A stretch of 64,000 nt of DNA from Elymus sibiricus (lineage: Eukaryota; Streptophyta; Magnoliopsida; Poales; Poaceae). Positions 22,946 to 34,650 of this stretch are shown here, in pieces. How positions within the stretch are numbered: the stretch's first letter is position 1; every line of letters starts with the position of its first letter. Below the pieces are notes generated by a model. The model searched no databases. It was given only the letters and a program-made list of their open reading frames with translations, and was not told the DNA's origin. The stretch lies in the NCBI GenBank assembly GCA_039707655.1, contig CM077664.1, positions 198,828,195-198,892,194 of the forward strand. The letters run 5' to 3'. Position numbers and translations under genes: made by a program.

Positions 22946-25009
22946 CTAGGCACGATCCTCGGAAGCTCCTGAAGGGGATCTCCGGCTGGCAGCTCCGGTG
23001 TGCGTAGATGGCGTCGAGAGAAGTGCATCTGCGAAGGCTTCAGCTAATGTCTGCTGGGCTGGTGGAGTGGAGACCGGCAGTGGCACTGTAGCAGCAGCAG
23101 GTGCAAAGACTGTGGTCCTCGGATCCACAACTGGCACTGCAGCAGACCTGGCTGCCCTGGGCACTATTTGGAATCTCTCCGTAGTGGGTCTGTCATCTGA
23201 AGCGGCTGCCCTGGCTGCATCAACGTCATCCTTCAGCTTCTCCACTATGGTCTGGACCTCAGTGATCTTGACATCTAGATCATGAATCTTTGTCTCGACT
23301 ATCCGCTCTAAGCTAGCCTGGTTCTGGGTGAGGTTGGCCAGACTTCGCTCTATCCTCAGGGTGGCTTCTAGCAGATAAGTCATTTGGTCCTTTGGAGACT
23401 TGAGGTTGGCAATGTGTGCATTTGGAGCAGATGCCTCCCTGGCAACTTTAGCTTCTGCAGCTTCTCGAATCTTCTATTGGGCTTGAGCAGATGTTGGATG
23501 CGAAGGATCCATCACAATGACATTGTCCTCAAACTCTGGACGTAGTGGGAGATGCTCACGATCAAGAAGATAAGTGCTCGTTCCAACCTTGGAATTTATG
23601 AGCATCTGGATGTGTGGAGCATATCCGCAAGATCTCTTCTGATCAGTTGTTGTCCTCTTGATTGTTTCGACGATCAAGCTCATCACCTTGAATTTCTGAG
23701 GTGTGTCAAAGAGGTGTAGCAAGTTGATGGGGTGGCCACGTATCATCTTATCATCTCCTGACTTGGGCAACAGAGTGTACCGCAAGATAGTATTTGTGGT
23801 GGCCAAACCAGGGAGCAGGTGCTTCACTGACCCTAGCTTGTGTGTCTCGATGTCCTTCTCAGGAATAGCTGTATACATGTTGGCCATGGAATTGTGGTCC
23901 ATCTTGAGCTTGGCATAGATATCATAGTCATCATCTTCTTCTTCTGGAGCACCAAGAAGAGTAGCCCACTCAGAGATGGTCGGCTGGTACCTGGAGCCCT
24001 CGGTCATACACACAATCCTGCCATCGGGATAGAAATGAGCTGTGGAGTAGAACTGCATGATCATCTCATCATTCCACTTTGTCAGCTTCTGTCCGACAAA
24101 CTCGTCAACACCAGCTATCCAGAAACTCTCATGAACATGGGGGAAATAATCTTCATTGGCATCAATGTACTTCCAATCCACCCATCTCATGTCGCTAACG
24201 ATTGTCTTTTTATCAAGTAAGACAGTCTCATAGAAGTCTTGTTGTTCTCTGGTCTGGAAGCGGTAATCAACAGTTGTCCTTGTTCTTGCGGCATAGGGAT
24301 CTGACAGTCTCCACTGACGCAGTCCTTTATTCTTCCTTGGCATCATGTTCTCTACTACTGGGTGTGCATTGTCATGGTCTGGTATCTTGGGTTTCAACTT
24401 TCTGAGCACTAGTGGCTCCTCATCAACATTGACTTCAGGCACTGGGGCCTTGTTCTTCTCAGTTGCTGGAATATTTCTTGTGGATCTCTTTGGTGCTGGA
24501 GCTTTTGGCTTGGACTTGGTGGGGGCAGCAGTCCTTATAGCATCTGACATGAGCTTATGAGCTTTTGCAGGGGGTGCATCAGTTGCTGGCTCCTCCTCCT
24601 CCTCCTCCTCATCAGTCCTCATGGAGGGTTTTCCAAGCACATGAGCAGTAGCTTTCCTTGCTCTCTTCTTCTTTCCTCCTGCAGCTGTTTCTGTATCACT
24701 TGGCTCTTCAAGTGTAAATTGCATAGTTTTCTTGGGAACTTTCTTCACAGTAGTTTTATCTTTGGCAGCAGTTGGCTTGGTGCTATATTCCTTTGCAAGC
24801 ACAACTCTCTTTTTCTTTGTTGCTGCTTCACTAGCAACAAAATCCGCATCCTCACTATCTAAGGTTCTCTTCTTCCTGGTCCTTGTAGCTGCCTTTGGAA
24901 GATCTGGAGAGCTTCTATCTCCCTCATAAAAACTTTCTGTAGGACTAGAGCCTGTGCTCAGATCTGTGTGCTCCTCTGACATGTTCTGGCTATCGCTGGC
25001 ATCAGACAT
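22946..25009 (-). pseudogene. ORF2 of R2, one in-frame TAG
   Basis: The ATG is at 25009-25007 and the final stop at 22948-22946. The first 511 codons are open (25009-23474): a Lys/Ser-rich N-terminal part with basic clusters, then the conserved domain with the intact stretch VGQKLTKWNDEMIMQFYSTAHFYPDG that is frameshifted in R1. A TAG at 23473-23471 replaces the CAG (Gln) present in R1. The frame then continues through a coiled-coil-like segment (MTYLLEATLRIERSLANL) to the same EDRA end. The C-to-T change is what methylated-cytosine decay would give. If the TAG were read as Gln the protein would be about 687 residues. Function is unknown; the similarity is to plant transposon-domain proteins and not to any retroviral enzyme. 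Confidence 0.75.
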
Positions 25010-26765
25010 CTTGCAAAGCCGACCCTGTGAATAGATGGGTATGGGCAGAGTAGATGAGTCATCACAAAAAGCATAAGTTTTTCATAAAAACTGAGTTCAA
25101 ATCTTACTTTCAAGCTTTCACAGAAGGCATTTCGGATGGACCGAGTTGATCATCTTGGTGATACCGAAGCACTCAACAGAAACTTTACACGCCATTTCGG
25201 TCAGACCGAGATGGGGTTCGGTGACTCCGAGATGCTAGGGTTTCACAGAGATTTTACTTTCGGTCTCACCGATTCGTACAACTCGGTGGCACCGAGACGT
25301 ACTAGTGCTATGGCCTGGGGCCAACTCGGTGACTCCGAAAATTTCTAATCTGTCGGTCCGAGATGCGTTCGGCGGAAACTCAAACCTAATTTTTTTATGC
25401 GAAACTAATCTATGGAATTTGATGTGTAAGGAATAGTCTCAATCTGTAGCAAGAATCATGGCAATCCAATCGTGCATTGAATCAGAAATTTGAGCATGAA
25501 AGGGGTCGAATCTCACCCTAACTCGTTGGATATCCTCTACGGCGGCAACGGCGGGGCAGATTGCCGTTGACGGCGGCGGAATCCGATGGCGAAGGCGCGC
25601 TGGAGACAAAGGCGATGATCCGGAGACCTGGGCGATGGCAGCAACGGGGTGCGGGAATGAGAGGGTTTGAGAAATTTCAACCGTTTGGGCCCGCGAGATA
25701 TATATATCCGTATGTTGTCGGTGGCTCCAAGTTGGACAACTCGGTGGCACCGATATGTGTAACTACAATCAGGTTAGCACATCGGTGGCGCCGAAATGGT
25801 TCAACTCGGTGACACCGAGATGGAAACCTAGATCAATCTAAATGATTTCGGTTGGACCAAGTTTGAGTGAATTGGTTCGGCCAAAATCATGTAGAAGGTT
25901 TTGGAGGTTCAGCCCTTTCAGATCGGTGGCTCCGAGTGCTCCTCACCCGGAGGGTCCGAAAATGACTTGTTCAATTTTTGTGATGTAGCAAGAATAGAAT
26001 TTGAGACAAGAAAGCATAGATAGCTACAGAAGGTACTTAGGCATTCTTGTACATCCACTTGGCCAGAAAAACAAAGACAATCAAAACAACAAATGGATGT
26101 CCTCGAATGAATAAAACATGCAAACCAACATGCTCACACAATAAGATAGAAAATGAAATATGTGTCAAACATGCACAACCAATTCTAGCATCTATCAAGC
26201 AATGGCTATGACTAGGTCATCTATATATGAGTATGTTGACTTAGGAGTCAAATGAGAACATTTGATTATAGGTCATACTCATCGTTTAAGCACAGGTGGG
26301 GTTGCCACTTTTACATAAAGCATTGATGTGTTCACACCATTAGAGTTGCTTTAGCTCAATTGTTTAGAGCAAAGCTCCCCCTCGATGTGATATCCCCCCC
26401 CCCCCCAAAGAGGGATGAACTAACCTTGGGTTTTGTCGATGATGACTTCATGTAGATGTTGAAGATGTGGATGCTCAATGTTGATGTAGACCATCAAGAG
26501 TTGGGAGCAATCCTTTGGAGTTTTGTGCTTTCAATACCTACATGGGTTAGTCCCACACAAGGAACATACAAGGATATCCATAGACATAGAGTGAAATACA
26601 CATATGATGATGTCCATGAATGCATTGAATACCTTGTCCCTTGCCTTACCAACAAGAGGGTTTGTGACTCCATGAACTAGTGCAAGATGTGAAAGTTGAT
26701 TGCACAAGTTCTTACCAAAATGTATATGAGTGAAGTTTGTTGGCGGAGTCACCCTCAAGAACTAT
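25010..26765 (-). other. Noncoding spacer between gag and ORF2 of R2
   Basis: Counterpart of R1 16352-18098. It holds CGGT..ACCG motifs at about 25130-25360 and 25720-25950, a TATATATA at about 25700-25706 and, just upstream of the ORF2 ATG, the conserved acceptor-like CAG (25027-25025). A C-tract of about 12 bases lies at 26395-26406. No pol coding is seen. Confidence 0.75.
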
Positions 26766-28958
26766 CTAGTTCTTCTTCTTTTGGACCCACATAAACTTGA
26801 TGGGAATCCTTGGAGTTGTAGTAGCACTTGATGAAGTAGAACTTGATGAAGTCTTGGGAACCCACTTGACCAAGGCTTGAGGTGCTTCTTGAAATGAATC
26901 AATCTCTTCTTGAAGCTTGTCCTTGCCTTTTAGCTTGTGGTCTTGTGGTGGAAGATCTTCCTGAGCTTGTGTTCCCTCGAAGGAAGTAGGATCATACTTC
27001 TCTTGTTGAGGAACAAACTTCGTCTTGGGGTATTGATCTTCTTCCCACTCAACTCCATTGGCATTGAACTTTCGTTCAAAACCAACACCTTGGTTCTTCC
27101 GGTGCCTTCCTTGCTTGCGTACAATTTCCTCAAATTGCTTACTCCCGGCAAGGCTCTTGTAGACACCTTTTTCTATAATTCCTTTCAATAGAATATTTTC
27201 TTGCTCAAGTGTAACTTGGCTAAGAGAATCATTAGTGGAATCAATAGAACTACTAGAAGCAACAACATTAGATTTAGCATTGTTATTGTTACTACTAGAG
27301 GTAGAACCCTTTTTACCCTTGTTGCTAGTTTGCTTAGGTTTAACTTGTGGCATAAAGGTAGATGAGAGTAAATGTTTGGCAAGCTATGAAGAACTCTTCT
27401 TTCGAAGATCGTCATTGATAGCTTTAAGAAACTCATGCTCTTGCTCTAAATTTAGCTTCTCGAAACGTAGCTTCTCATGAGTTCTTAGAAGTTCTCTATG
27501 ATCCTCTTGAGTTGTTTCATGAGCTAACTTAAGAGCATTTAATTCTTTAGTTAGATGCTCAATCTCCTTCATAGCATTGTCACTCGTTTCCTCTTGACTA
27601 TCATGATTGCTAGCATTTTCATTATAGCTCACATCACTAGCCTTATCAACAAGTAACTCATCATCACCAAGCAAATCATCTTCATCACTATTGAAATCAA
27701 GATACTCGGGGTGTGATACCTTGGGGCCTTTTGCCATGAAGCATCTTCCAATTCCTTCATTTGGTGAGTCAAATAGATCATGGGAGTTGGATGACACAAG
27801 AGCAAGTCCGGCAACACCTTCATCTTGACTATAGTCGGAGTTGGAGTGATAACTTCTCTCGGAGTGGTTGTCGAAGTCGGAGCCGGAAACCCATTCACCA
27901 ACATGTGCTTGATGTCTTCTGCTTGTGTAGCTCTTTGATGACTTGTCCTTCCTCTCCGAATCCTTGCTTCTTCGAGAGTGTCTTCGTTCATAACGATCAT
28001 CTCTACTCCTTCTCTCCTTATGAAGTGATTCATCTCTTCTATGTCTTCCTCTTGGTGATTCGTCTCTTTTCTTGTAGGGAGCCGTACACTCATTGGAATA
28101 GTGTCTGGGTTTTCCACAATTGTAGCAATTACGGTCACGACTTGATGATCTTCTCTCATAGTGTCTTGAGCTAGAGCTTCTTTCTTTCCCTTTGTTCTTG
28201 TAGAACTTGTTGAATCTTTTCACCATTAGGCTTATCTCTTGATTGGATACTAGCTTGTCACTTAAAGTAGTTGGAGCATCGATTGAGGCTTTGTAAGCAC
28301 CACTTGATTTGTTGTGTAGCTCCTCTTTGTCCTTGAGTGACATTTCATGAGCAACAATCCTTCCAATGACTTCCGTGGGCTTGAGATCTTTGTAATTTGG
28401 CATCATTTGGATCAATGTGCAAACGGTATCATACTTTCCATCCAAAGCTCTAAGTATCTTCTTGATGATGAATTTGTCGATCATCTCTTCACTTCCTAAG
28501 CCGGCAATCTCATTTGTGATGAGAGCAAGCCTAGAGTACATTTCAGCAACTCCTTCACCATCCTTCATATTGAACTTGTCAAGTTGACTTTGAAGCACAT
28601 CCAACTTAGATTCCTTGACGGACTCGGTACCCTCATGCATATCGACCAAAGTATGCCAAATTTCCTTTGCATTCTCGAGGCGGCTGATTTTGTTGAATTC
28701 CTCGGGACACAACCCGTTGAAGAGAATGTCACAAGCTTGAGCATTGTATTGCAACATCTTCGATTGTTCCGTGGTTGCTTCACGATCCGGTTCCTGACCA
28801 TCCTCAAAGAATTCACCTTGCAAGCTAACACGAACAACAGCCCAAATGGCGAGGTTATGACCAAGAATATGCATTTTCATCCTATGTTTCCAACTAGCAA
28901 AGTTTGTACCATCAAAATATGGACCTCTACGATGATAATTACCCTCACTAGACGCCAT
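26766..28958 (-). CDS. gag: gag of R2, interrupted once by TAG
   Basis: The ATG at 28958-28956 starts a 524-codon frame ending TAG at 27386-27384. After ten further codons without an ATG, the same frame continues another 195 codons (27353-26766). Features are as in R1: UBN2-type capsid region, CCHC knuckle CYNCGKPRHYSNEC, Arg/Ser-rich linker and C-terminal coiled coil (TKELNALKLAHETT through EHEFLKAINDDL). The first 524 codons are completely open, so a truncated Gag with capsid, zinc knuckle and coiled coil could be made. The TAG is shared with R1 and not with R3. It is either a family-specific mutation or a readthrough site. Confidence 0.75.
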
Positions 28959-29028
28959 ACTCTCCTAGGTTGTGAAACCAAGGCTATGATCACCAAAGCA
29001 ATGGAAATCAAGGCTTACGGAGACCAAA

Positions 29029-29040
29029 GCTCTGATACCA
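29029..29040 (-). promoter_or_regulatory. Primer binding site of R2, initiator tRNA-Met
   Basis: The minus strand reads TGGTATCAGAGC, a perfect 12-base match 2 bp from the LTR edge at 29043. Confidence 0.95.
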
Positions 29041-29042
29041 CT

Positions 29043-29272
29043 TGTAGGATCGAAAGTATGTCTAGAGGGGGGTGATTAGACTACTTGACCAATTAAAAAC
29101 CTAACTTTTTCCCAATTTTAGTTGTAGGCAGATTTTAGCAAGTATACAAGTCAAGCATCACCCTACACATGCAATTCTAAGAGTGTGGCAGAGGAAAGTA
29201 AACAATTACATATGTAAGTAAAGGAGGGGAGTTTGGAGAAGGCAAACACAATGGAGACACGGTGATTTTTGG
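29043..29272 (-). repeat. Truncated 5' LTR of R2
   Basis: Only the inner end of the LTR is left, matching 20831-21060 of the R2 3' LTR. The similarity runs through GGTGATTTTTGG and stops at 29272. About 1.3 kb of LTR is missing. Around 29230-29250 it follows the R1 version (GTTTGGAGAAGGC, compare 13866-13890 inverted) and not the R2 3' LTR version. Confidence 0.8.
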
Positions 29273-29357
29273 AGAAGGCAAACGCAATGGAGACACGGAG
29301 AGTTGGCAAACGCAATGAAGGCAAATGCAATGGAGACAAGGCAAACGCAATTCTTAG
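29273..29357. other. Templated filler at the R2/R1 junction
   Basis: An 85-bp scrambled stretch made of repeated snippets of the adjoining LTR: GGCAAACGCAATGGAGACACGG, GGCAAACGCAATG, GGCAAATGCAATGGAGACA and GGCAAACGCAATT, all variants of 29251-29262. It is bounded on both sides by the microhomology GATTTTTGG (29264-29272 and 29357-29365). After it, the sequence continues as the R1 LTR in the opposite orientation. Confidence 0.8.
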
Positions 29358-30637
29358 ATTTTTGGTTTAGTGATCCAAGATCACATTGAGTCCATAGGAA
29401 AGCCAATACTATTAAAAGGGGATGAGGTGTTGCTTAATGGTCTTTTTGCTCAAGTGCTTAGTGACAGTACTCCTAAATCCTCAACCATTTTCTCCATCTA
29501 AATATGTCCAAAACCTACATTCCAACTCGGCCCCACCAAAATTTTCTATCCGGGGCCACCGAGTTCATCTGGACTTAGCCACTGCCAAAACCCTAACAAA
29601 TCGGATCCACCGATATGGCTCTCGGTCCCACCGAGATGGCCTTGCCAACTCTCTGTAGTCGTTTGCACTTACTTCGGTCCCACCGAGTTTTGCAAATCGG
29701 TCTCACCGAGATGGCTTGCCAAGTCTCTGTTGCCTTACTGCTTCACTTCGGTCCTACCGAGTTGATGCAATCGGTGCCACCGAGATGAGGTTTGCCCTAA
29801 CCATTGCACTTCGGTCCATCCGAGTTGTTCCAGTCGGTCCCACCGAGATTCCTAACGTTCATATCTTTTACACAGTTCGGTGCCACCGAGATTTCTGATC
29901 GGTGCCACCGAGTTGGGTCAAAAGTGTGTAACGGTTTGATTTTGTGTGGAGGCTATATATACCCCTCCACCACTTCTTACTCAGTAAGGAGAGCCATCAG
30001 AACGTGCCTACACTTCCACCATACATTTTCTAAGAGAGAACCACCTACTCATGTGTTGAGATCAAGAGATTCCATTCCTACCATTTGAACCTTGATTTCT
30101 AGCCTTTCCCAAGTTGCTTTCCACTCAAATCCTTCTTCCACCATAGCCAAATCTGTGAGGAGTTGTTTGAGTGTTGGGAAGACTATCATTTGAATCACAA
30201 GAGCAAGGAGTTCATCAACAACACACCGTCTATTACCTTTTTGAGAGTGGTGTCTCCTAGATTGGTTAGGTGTCACTTGGGAGCCTTCGACATGATGTGG
30301 AGTCGAACCAAGGAGTTTGTAAGGGCAAGGAGATCGCCTACTTTGTGAAGATCTACCCGAGTGAGGCTAGTCCTTCATGGACGTAAGCCATGGTGGAATA
30401 GACAAGGTTGCTTCTTCGTGAACCCTTCGTGGGCGGAGCCCTCCGTGGACTCGCGCAGCCATTACCCTCCGTGGGTTGAAGTCTCCTTTACTTACGTATG
30501 TGAATTGCGTGTGTAGGGTGATGCTTGACTTGTATACTTGCTAAAATCTGCCTACAACTAAAATTGGGAATAGGTTAGGTTTTTAATTGGTCAAGTAGTC
30601 TAATCACCCCCCCTCTAGACATACTTTCCATCCTACA
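29358..30637 (+). repeat. Right part of the R1 3' LTR
   Basis: Matches the R1 5' LTR from 12820 to its end, including the CGGT..ACCG block (29530-29930), the TATA box and the terminal CTACA. It keeps the roughly 125-bp segment deleted from the 5' LTR but lacks another segment near 30481. The target duplication AATAC follows at 30638. About 62 bp of LTR (equivalents of 12758-12819) are missing at the filler junction. Confidence 0.85.
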
Positions 30638-31056
30638 AATACTCTTCTATTCTGCACGATAGGTAGATCTTTATCTTAATGTGTTCTAAGTGGCTTATTT
30701 AAGTAGAGATGTTGTCCTACATAATATCTTTTGAAGAACACACCTATATGAGTCTGAATGTCAAACGTCGCAGTCTGTGAGAGTTGGGTGCTCTCTAATA
30801 AACTCATGAAAGGCCTCAGAGTATGACGCATAAGCTCCACCCGCGGGGAAGTCCCACGACAGCCTAGTATCGGTCAATGCTTTGTGTGAAGCTAGATCAC
30901 AACAAACTTGTAGTTCAAGGCATAGTCCACTGTAGAAGTTGCAATCTAGTATAGCATAGAGTTCTAGGTGGAAGTTCAACATAACAGTCTCCACTGCAGT
31001 ACCGGTATATCAAACAATGTTTTGAAACCAAAGGCGAACTTTATGTGCCTCTCGGA

Positions 31057-31069
31057 TCTGGTGGGGGAT
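31057..31069 (+). promoter_or_regulatory. Polypurine tract of element A
   Basis: The purine-rich run CTGGTGGGGGAT lies directly before the 3' LTR start TGTTGAAATTTTG at 31070. Confidence 0.75.
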
Positions 31070-31233
31070 TGTTGAAATTTTGCCTAATATGGCCCAGCCC
31101 ATTAGCTCATTTCAATAATTCCTGAAAATCTCAAAGGCCCATGTGGCCCATTCATGCACGGCAAGAGGTGGGACAAAAGTTTAGTACCACATTGCTAGTT
31201 GGCAAGGAGTTGGACCTCCTTATAAGGGACGTT
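31070..31233 (+). repeat. Left part of the element A 3' LTR
   Basis: Starts TGTTGAAATTTTGCC and is interrupted after CTTATAAGGGACGTT by G2. It resumes at 40290. Without the insertion the LTR is about 1,143 bp. Confidence 0.8.
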
Positions 31234-32789
31234 TGATACGTCTCCAACGTATCTATAATTTTTGATTGTTCCATGCTATTATAGTATCAATCTTGGATGT
31301 TTTTATATGCAATTGTATGCAATTATATATCATTTTTGGGGACTAACCTATTAACCCAGTGCCTAGTGCCAGTTGCTGTTTTCTGCTTGTTTTTGGCTTT
31401 TTAGAGAAAGAGTACCAAATGAAGTCCAAATGCCACGAAACTTTTTGGAGATTTTTTTCCGGACAAAAGAAACCTGGGAAGCTTCGGGAGGAGGCCAGAA
31501 GCCCCACAGGGGCTTCACAAGGCACTAGGGCGCGCCCCGGGAGGGGCGCCGTGGTACCTTGTGGGGCCCACGTGACTCCTTTTGACCTAATTCCACTTCT
31601 ATAAATTCAAAAATATTGGGAAACCCCCAGAGAGCCAGAAGAGAAAACCTTTCCACCGCCGCAAGCCTTTGTTCTTCCACGATCCCATCTGGAGGCCTTT
31701 TCCGGTACTCTGCCGGAGGGGGAATCGATCATGGAGGGCTTCTACATCAACCTTGCCGCCCTTCCGATGATGTGTGAGTAGTTTACCACAGACCTACGGG
31801 TCCATAGCTAGTAGCTAGATGGCTTATTCTCTCTCTTTGATCTTCAATACAATGTTCTCCTCGATGTTCTTGGAGTTCTATCCGATGTAATCTTCTTTTG
31901 CGGTGTGTTTGTTGGGATCCGATGAATTGTGAGTTTATGATCAGATTATTCATGAGAAATATTTGAGTCTTCTCTGAACTCTTTTATGCATGATTGTTAT
32001 AGCTTTGTATTTCTCTCCGATCTATCGGTTTAGTTTGGCCTACTAGATTGATTTATCTTGCAATGGGAGAGGTGCTTTGTGATGGGTTCAATCTTGCGGT
32101 GCTCAATCCCAGTGATAGAAAGGGACATGAAACGTATTTGTATTGTTGCCATTAAGGATAAAAAGATGGGGTTTATTCATATTTCTTGAATTTGCTTCTC
32201 TACATCATGTCATCTTGCTTAAGGCGTTACTCTGTTTCATACTTAATACCCTAGATGCATGCTGGATAGCGGTCGATGGGTGGAGTAATAGTAGTAGATG
32301 CGGGAAGGAGTCGGTCTACTTGTCTCGGACGTGATGCCTATATACATGATCATTGCCATGAATCCGTCATAATTATTTGCTTTCTATCAATTGCCCAACA
32401 GTAATTTGTTTACCCACCGTATGCTTACGTGCTCAAGAGAGAAGCCTCTAGTGAAAACTATGGTCCCCGGGTCTATCTTCATCATATAAAAAACCTAAAA
32501 ATTCCTTGCTGCAATTTATTTACTTTTATTTTAATTAGTAGTTTAGTTTATCTATTTACCTCGATAAGATTTAATCCTTGCAAATAACCGCTAAGAGGAT
32601 TGACGACCCTCTTATTCGCGTTGGGTGCAAGTGTATGCTCTTGTGTGTGCAGGTGCGCTTTAACGGAATTTTGCTTGGTTCTCCTACTGGATTGATAACC
32701 TTGGTTCTTAACTGAGAGAAATACTTATCTCTACTATACTGCATCTCCCTTCCTCTTCAGGGAATTACCAACGCAGCTCACAAATAGCA
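31234..32789 (+). repeat. 5' LTR of G2
   Basis: 1,556 bp, TGATACGTCTCCAACG to CTCACAAATAGCA. A TATA box (TATAAATT) is at 31600-31607. Confidence 0.9.
31600..31607 (+). promoter_or_regulatory. TATA box of the G2 5' LTR
   Basis: TATAAATT in TTCCACTTCTATAAATTC, just after the GC-rich U3 segment and before the CCGCCGCAAGCC leader. It is conserved in the 3' LTR at about 39094-39101. Confidence 0.65.
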
Positions 32790-32800
32790 GGAAGAATTTC

Positions 32801-32818
32801 TGGCGCCGTTGCCGGGGA
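32801..32818 (+). promoter_or_regulatory. Primer binding site of G2, tRNA-Asp
   Basis: TGGCGCCGTTGCCGGGGA is an 18-base complement to the plant tRNA-Asp 3' end, 11 bp after the LTR. Confidence 0.9.
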
Positions 32819-32992
32819 GACATCATCAAAAGTACCAAGTACTTTCGCACAAATTATCATTCACTTGCATTTACTTTATTTACCTTTTATTTGCATTTGC
32901 CTCTCGTTTTCATCTTCCCCACTTCTAAAATATTTTACAAAAACACAAAAATATTTTGTTTGTTTGTTTGCTTGTTTGCTAGCTTTGTCGCG

Positions 32993-34650
32993 ATGTCTCA
33001 AGAAAATACAAAATTGTGTGACTTTTCCAATACCAATAATAATGATTTTATTAGTACTCCTATTGCTCCTCCTGCCACTAGTGCGGAGTCATGTGACATT
33101 AATGCTGCCTTGCTTAATCTGGTTATGAAAGAACAATTTTCTGGTAGTCCTAATGAAGATGCTGCATCCCATCTAAATACTTTCGTTGAACTTTGTGATA
33201 TGCAAAAGAAGAAAGATGTGGATAATGATATTGTCAAATTGAAATTATTTCCGTTCTCACTACGAGATCGTGCTAAAACTTGGTTTTCATCCTTGCCTAG
33301 AAATAGTAATGATTCTTGGGATAAGTGTAAGGATGCTTTTATTACTAAATATTTTTCTCCCGCTAAGATTATTTCTTTAAGAAATCAAATTATGAATTTT
33401 AAGCAACTTGATCATGAACATGTTGCCCAATCTTGGGAGAGAATGAAATTAATGATAAGAAATTGCCCAACTCATGGTTTGAATTTATGGATGATCATAC
33501 AAAAAATTTATGCGGGACTAAACTTTGTCTCTAGAAATTTGCTAGACTCTGCCGCAGGTGGCACCTTTATGGAAATTACATTGGGAGAAGCTACAAAACT
33601 TCTTGATAATATTATGGTAAATTATTCTCAATGGCACACTGAACGAACTCCAACTGGTAAGAAGGTAAATTCTGTTTAAGAAATTAATACTTTGAGTGAT
33701 AAGATGGATGCTTTATTGAAATTGGTTGCTAGTAAAAATGCTCATATTGATCCTAATGATGTGCCATTGTCCACTTTGATTGAGCAAAATAATGATGCTA
33801 TTGATGTGAATTTTGTCTCTAGAAATAATTTCAACAACAATGCCTATAGGGGTAATTTCAATGCTAGACCGTTTCCTGGAAATTCCTCTAATAATTATGG
33901 CAATCCTTATGGTAATTTTTATAATAATAATAATAATAATAGGATGTCCTCTGATCTTGAAAGTAATATTAAATAATTTATTAATTCGCAAAAGAATTTC
34001 AATGCTATGATAGAAGAAAAATTGAATAGAGTTGATGAATTAGCTAGGAACATGGATAAAATTGCTCATGATGTGGAAAATCTCAAAACTAAAATTTTTC
34101 TATCTAAGCATGATATAAATGAGTCAAAGCTATCTATGTCTCCATTAATGAAAGTAAAGAAAGGACCGCTAGGTTGAGAGCTAAGCGGGAATTTTTAGAA
34201 AAAGCGATTCCACCCGGTTTTTATCGTAGTAATGATGAAGATATTAAAATGATTGGTGTTACACCTATTGAATCTTTGTTTAATAATATAAAACTTGATG
34301 AAAAAGGTACTGAAGAAGAGTCAACTTTAGAAAGAAGGAGTCCCACTTGCTTGGAGGATGATAATCTTGATCATAAAAATGAAAAAAAGTGGGTTTGGAG
34401 AGGTTAAGACTTTAAATAGTAATGCACCCACTACTTTGGATTACAAGGACTTTAATTATGATAGTTGTTCTTTAATTGAGTGTATTTCCTTGTTGCAATC
34501 CATGATTAATTCACCAAATGCTTATGAACAAAATAAAGCTTTCACTAAACATATTGTAGAAGCCATGATGAAAGCACATGAAGAAAAACTTGAGTTAGAA
34601 GTATCAATTCCTAGAAATTACAAGATGAATGAGAACCCAATATTAAAGTA
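32993..34650 (+). pseudogene. gag: Athila/Sabrina-like gag of G2, several breaks
   Basis: The ATG at 32993 opens a 228-codon frame with a Retrotrans_gag-type core: HLNTFVELCD, LKLFPFSLRDRAKTWFSSL, FITKYFSPAK and a SWERMKLMIRNCPTHGL block, typical of gypsy capsid proteins. A TAA at 33677-33679 and another at 33974-33976 interrupt the frame in an Asn-rich stretch. A frame change near 34130-34160 leads into the frame that encodes RAKREFLEKAIPPGF, ending near 34407, and a further change follows. The homologous C-terminal part continues to about 34650. No CCHC knuckle is seen. The copy cannot make full-length Gag. Confidence 0.8.

Larger units (their letters stand above)
20831..29272 (-). mobile_element. 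R2: inverted sister copy inserted in the R1 3' LTR
   Basis: Read on the minus strand from 29272: truncated 5' LTR (29272-29043), primer site (29040-29029), gag (28958-26766), spacer, ORF2 (25009-22946), polypurine tract (22405-22392), 3' LTR (22391-20831). R2 has the same gene order as R1 and is highly similar along more than 6 kb, so R1 and R2 form a large inverted repeat. Only about 230 bp of its 5' LTR remain, the outer part having been lost at the junction with R1. It is the better preserved member: its gag has one internal TAG and its ORF2 one TAG. Confidence 0.85.
12642..30637 (+). mobile_element. R1: pol-less copia-type retrotransposon carrying R2 in its 3' LTR
   Basis: R1 is flanked by the 5-bp duplication AATAC. 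Order: 5' LTR 12642-14074, primer site 14077-14088, gag 14159-16351, noncoding spacer 16352-18098, ORF2 18099-20168, polypurine tract 20701-20714, 3' LTR 20715-20830 and 29358-30637. The gap in the 3' LTR is filled by R2 in inverse orientation plus about 85 bp of filler. There is no protease, integrase, RT or RNase H, so R1 would need enzymes from an autonomous partner. The two LTR copies carry different internal deletions (near 13797 in the 5' LTR, near 30481 in the 3' LTR). Confidence 0.85.

Noticed and set aside
32143..32334. Short frames inside the G2 LTRs
   Set aside because: Noncoding LTR sequence present in both LTR copies.
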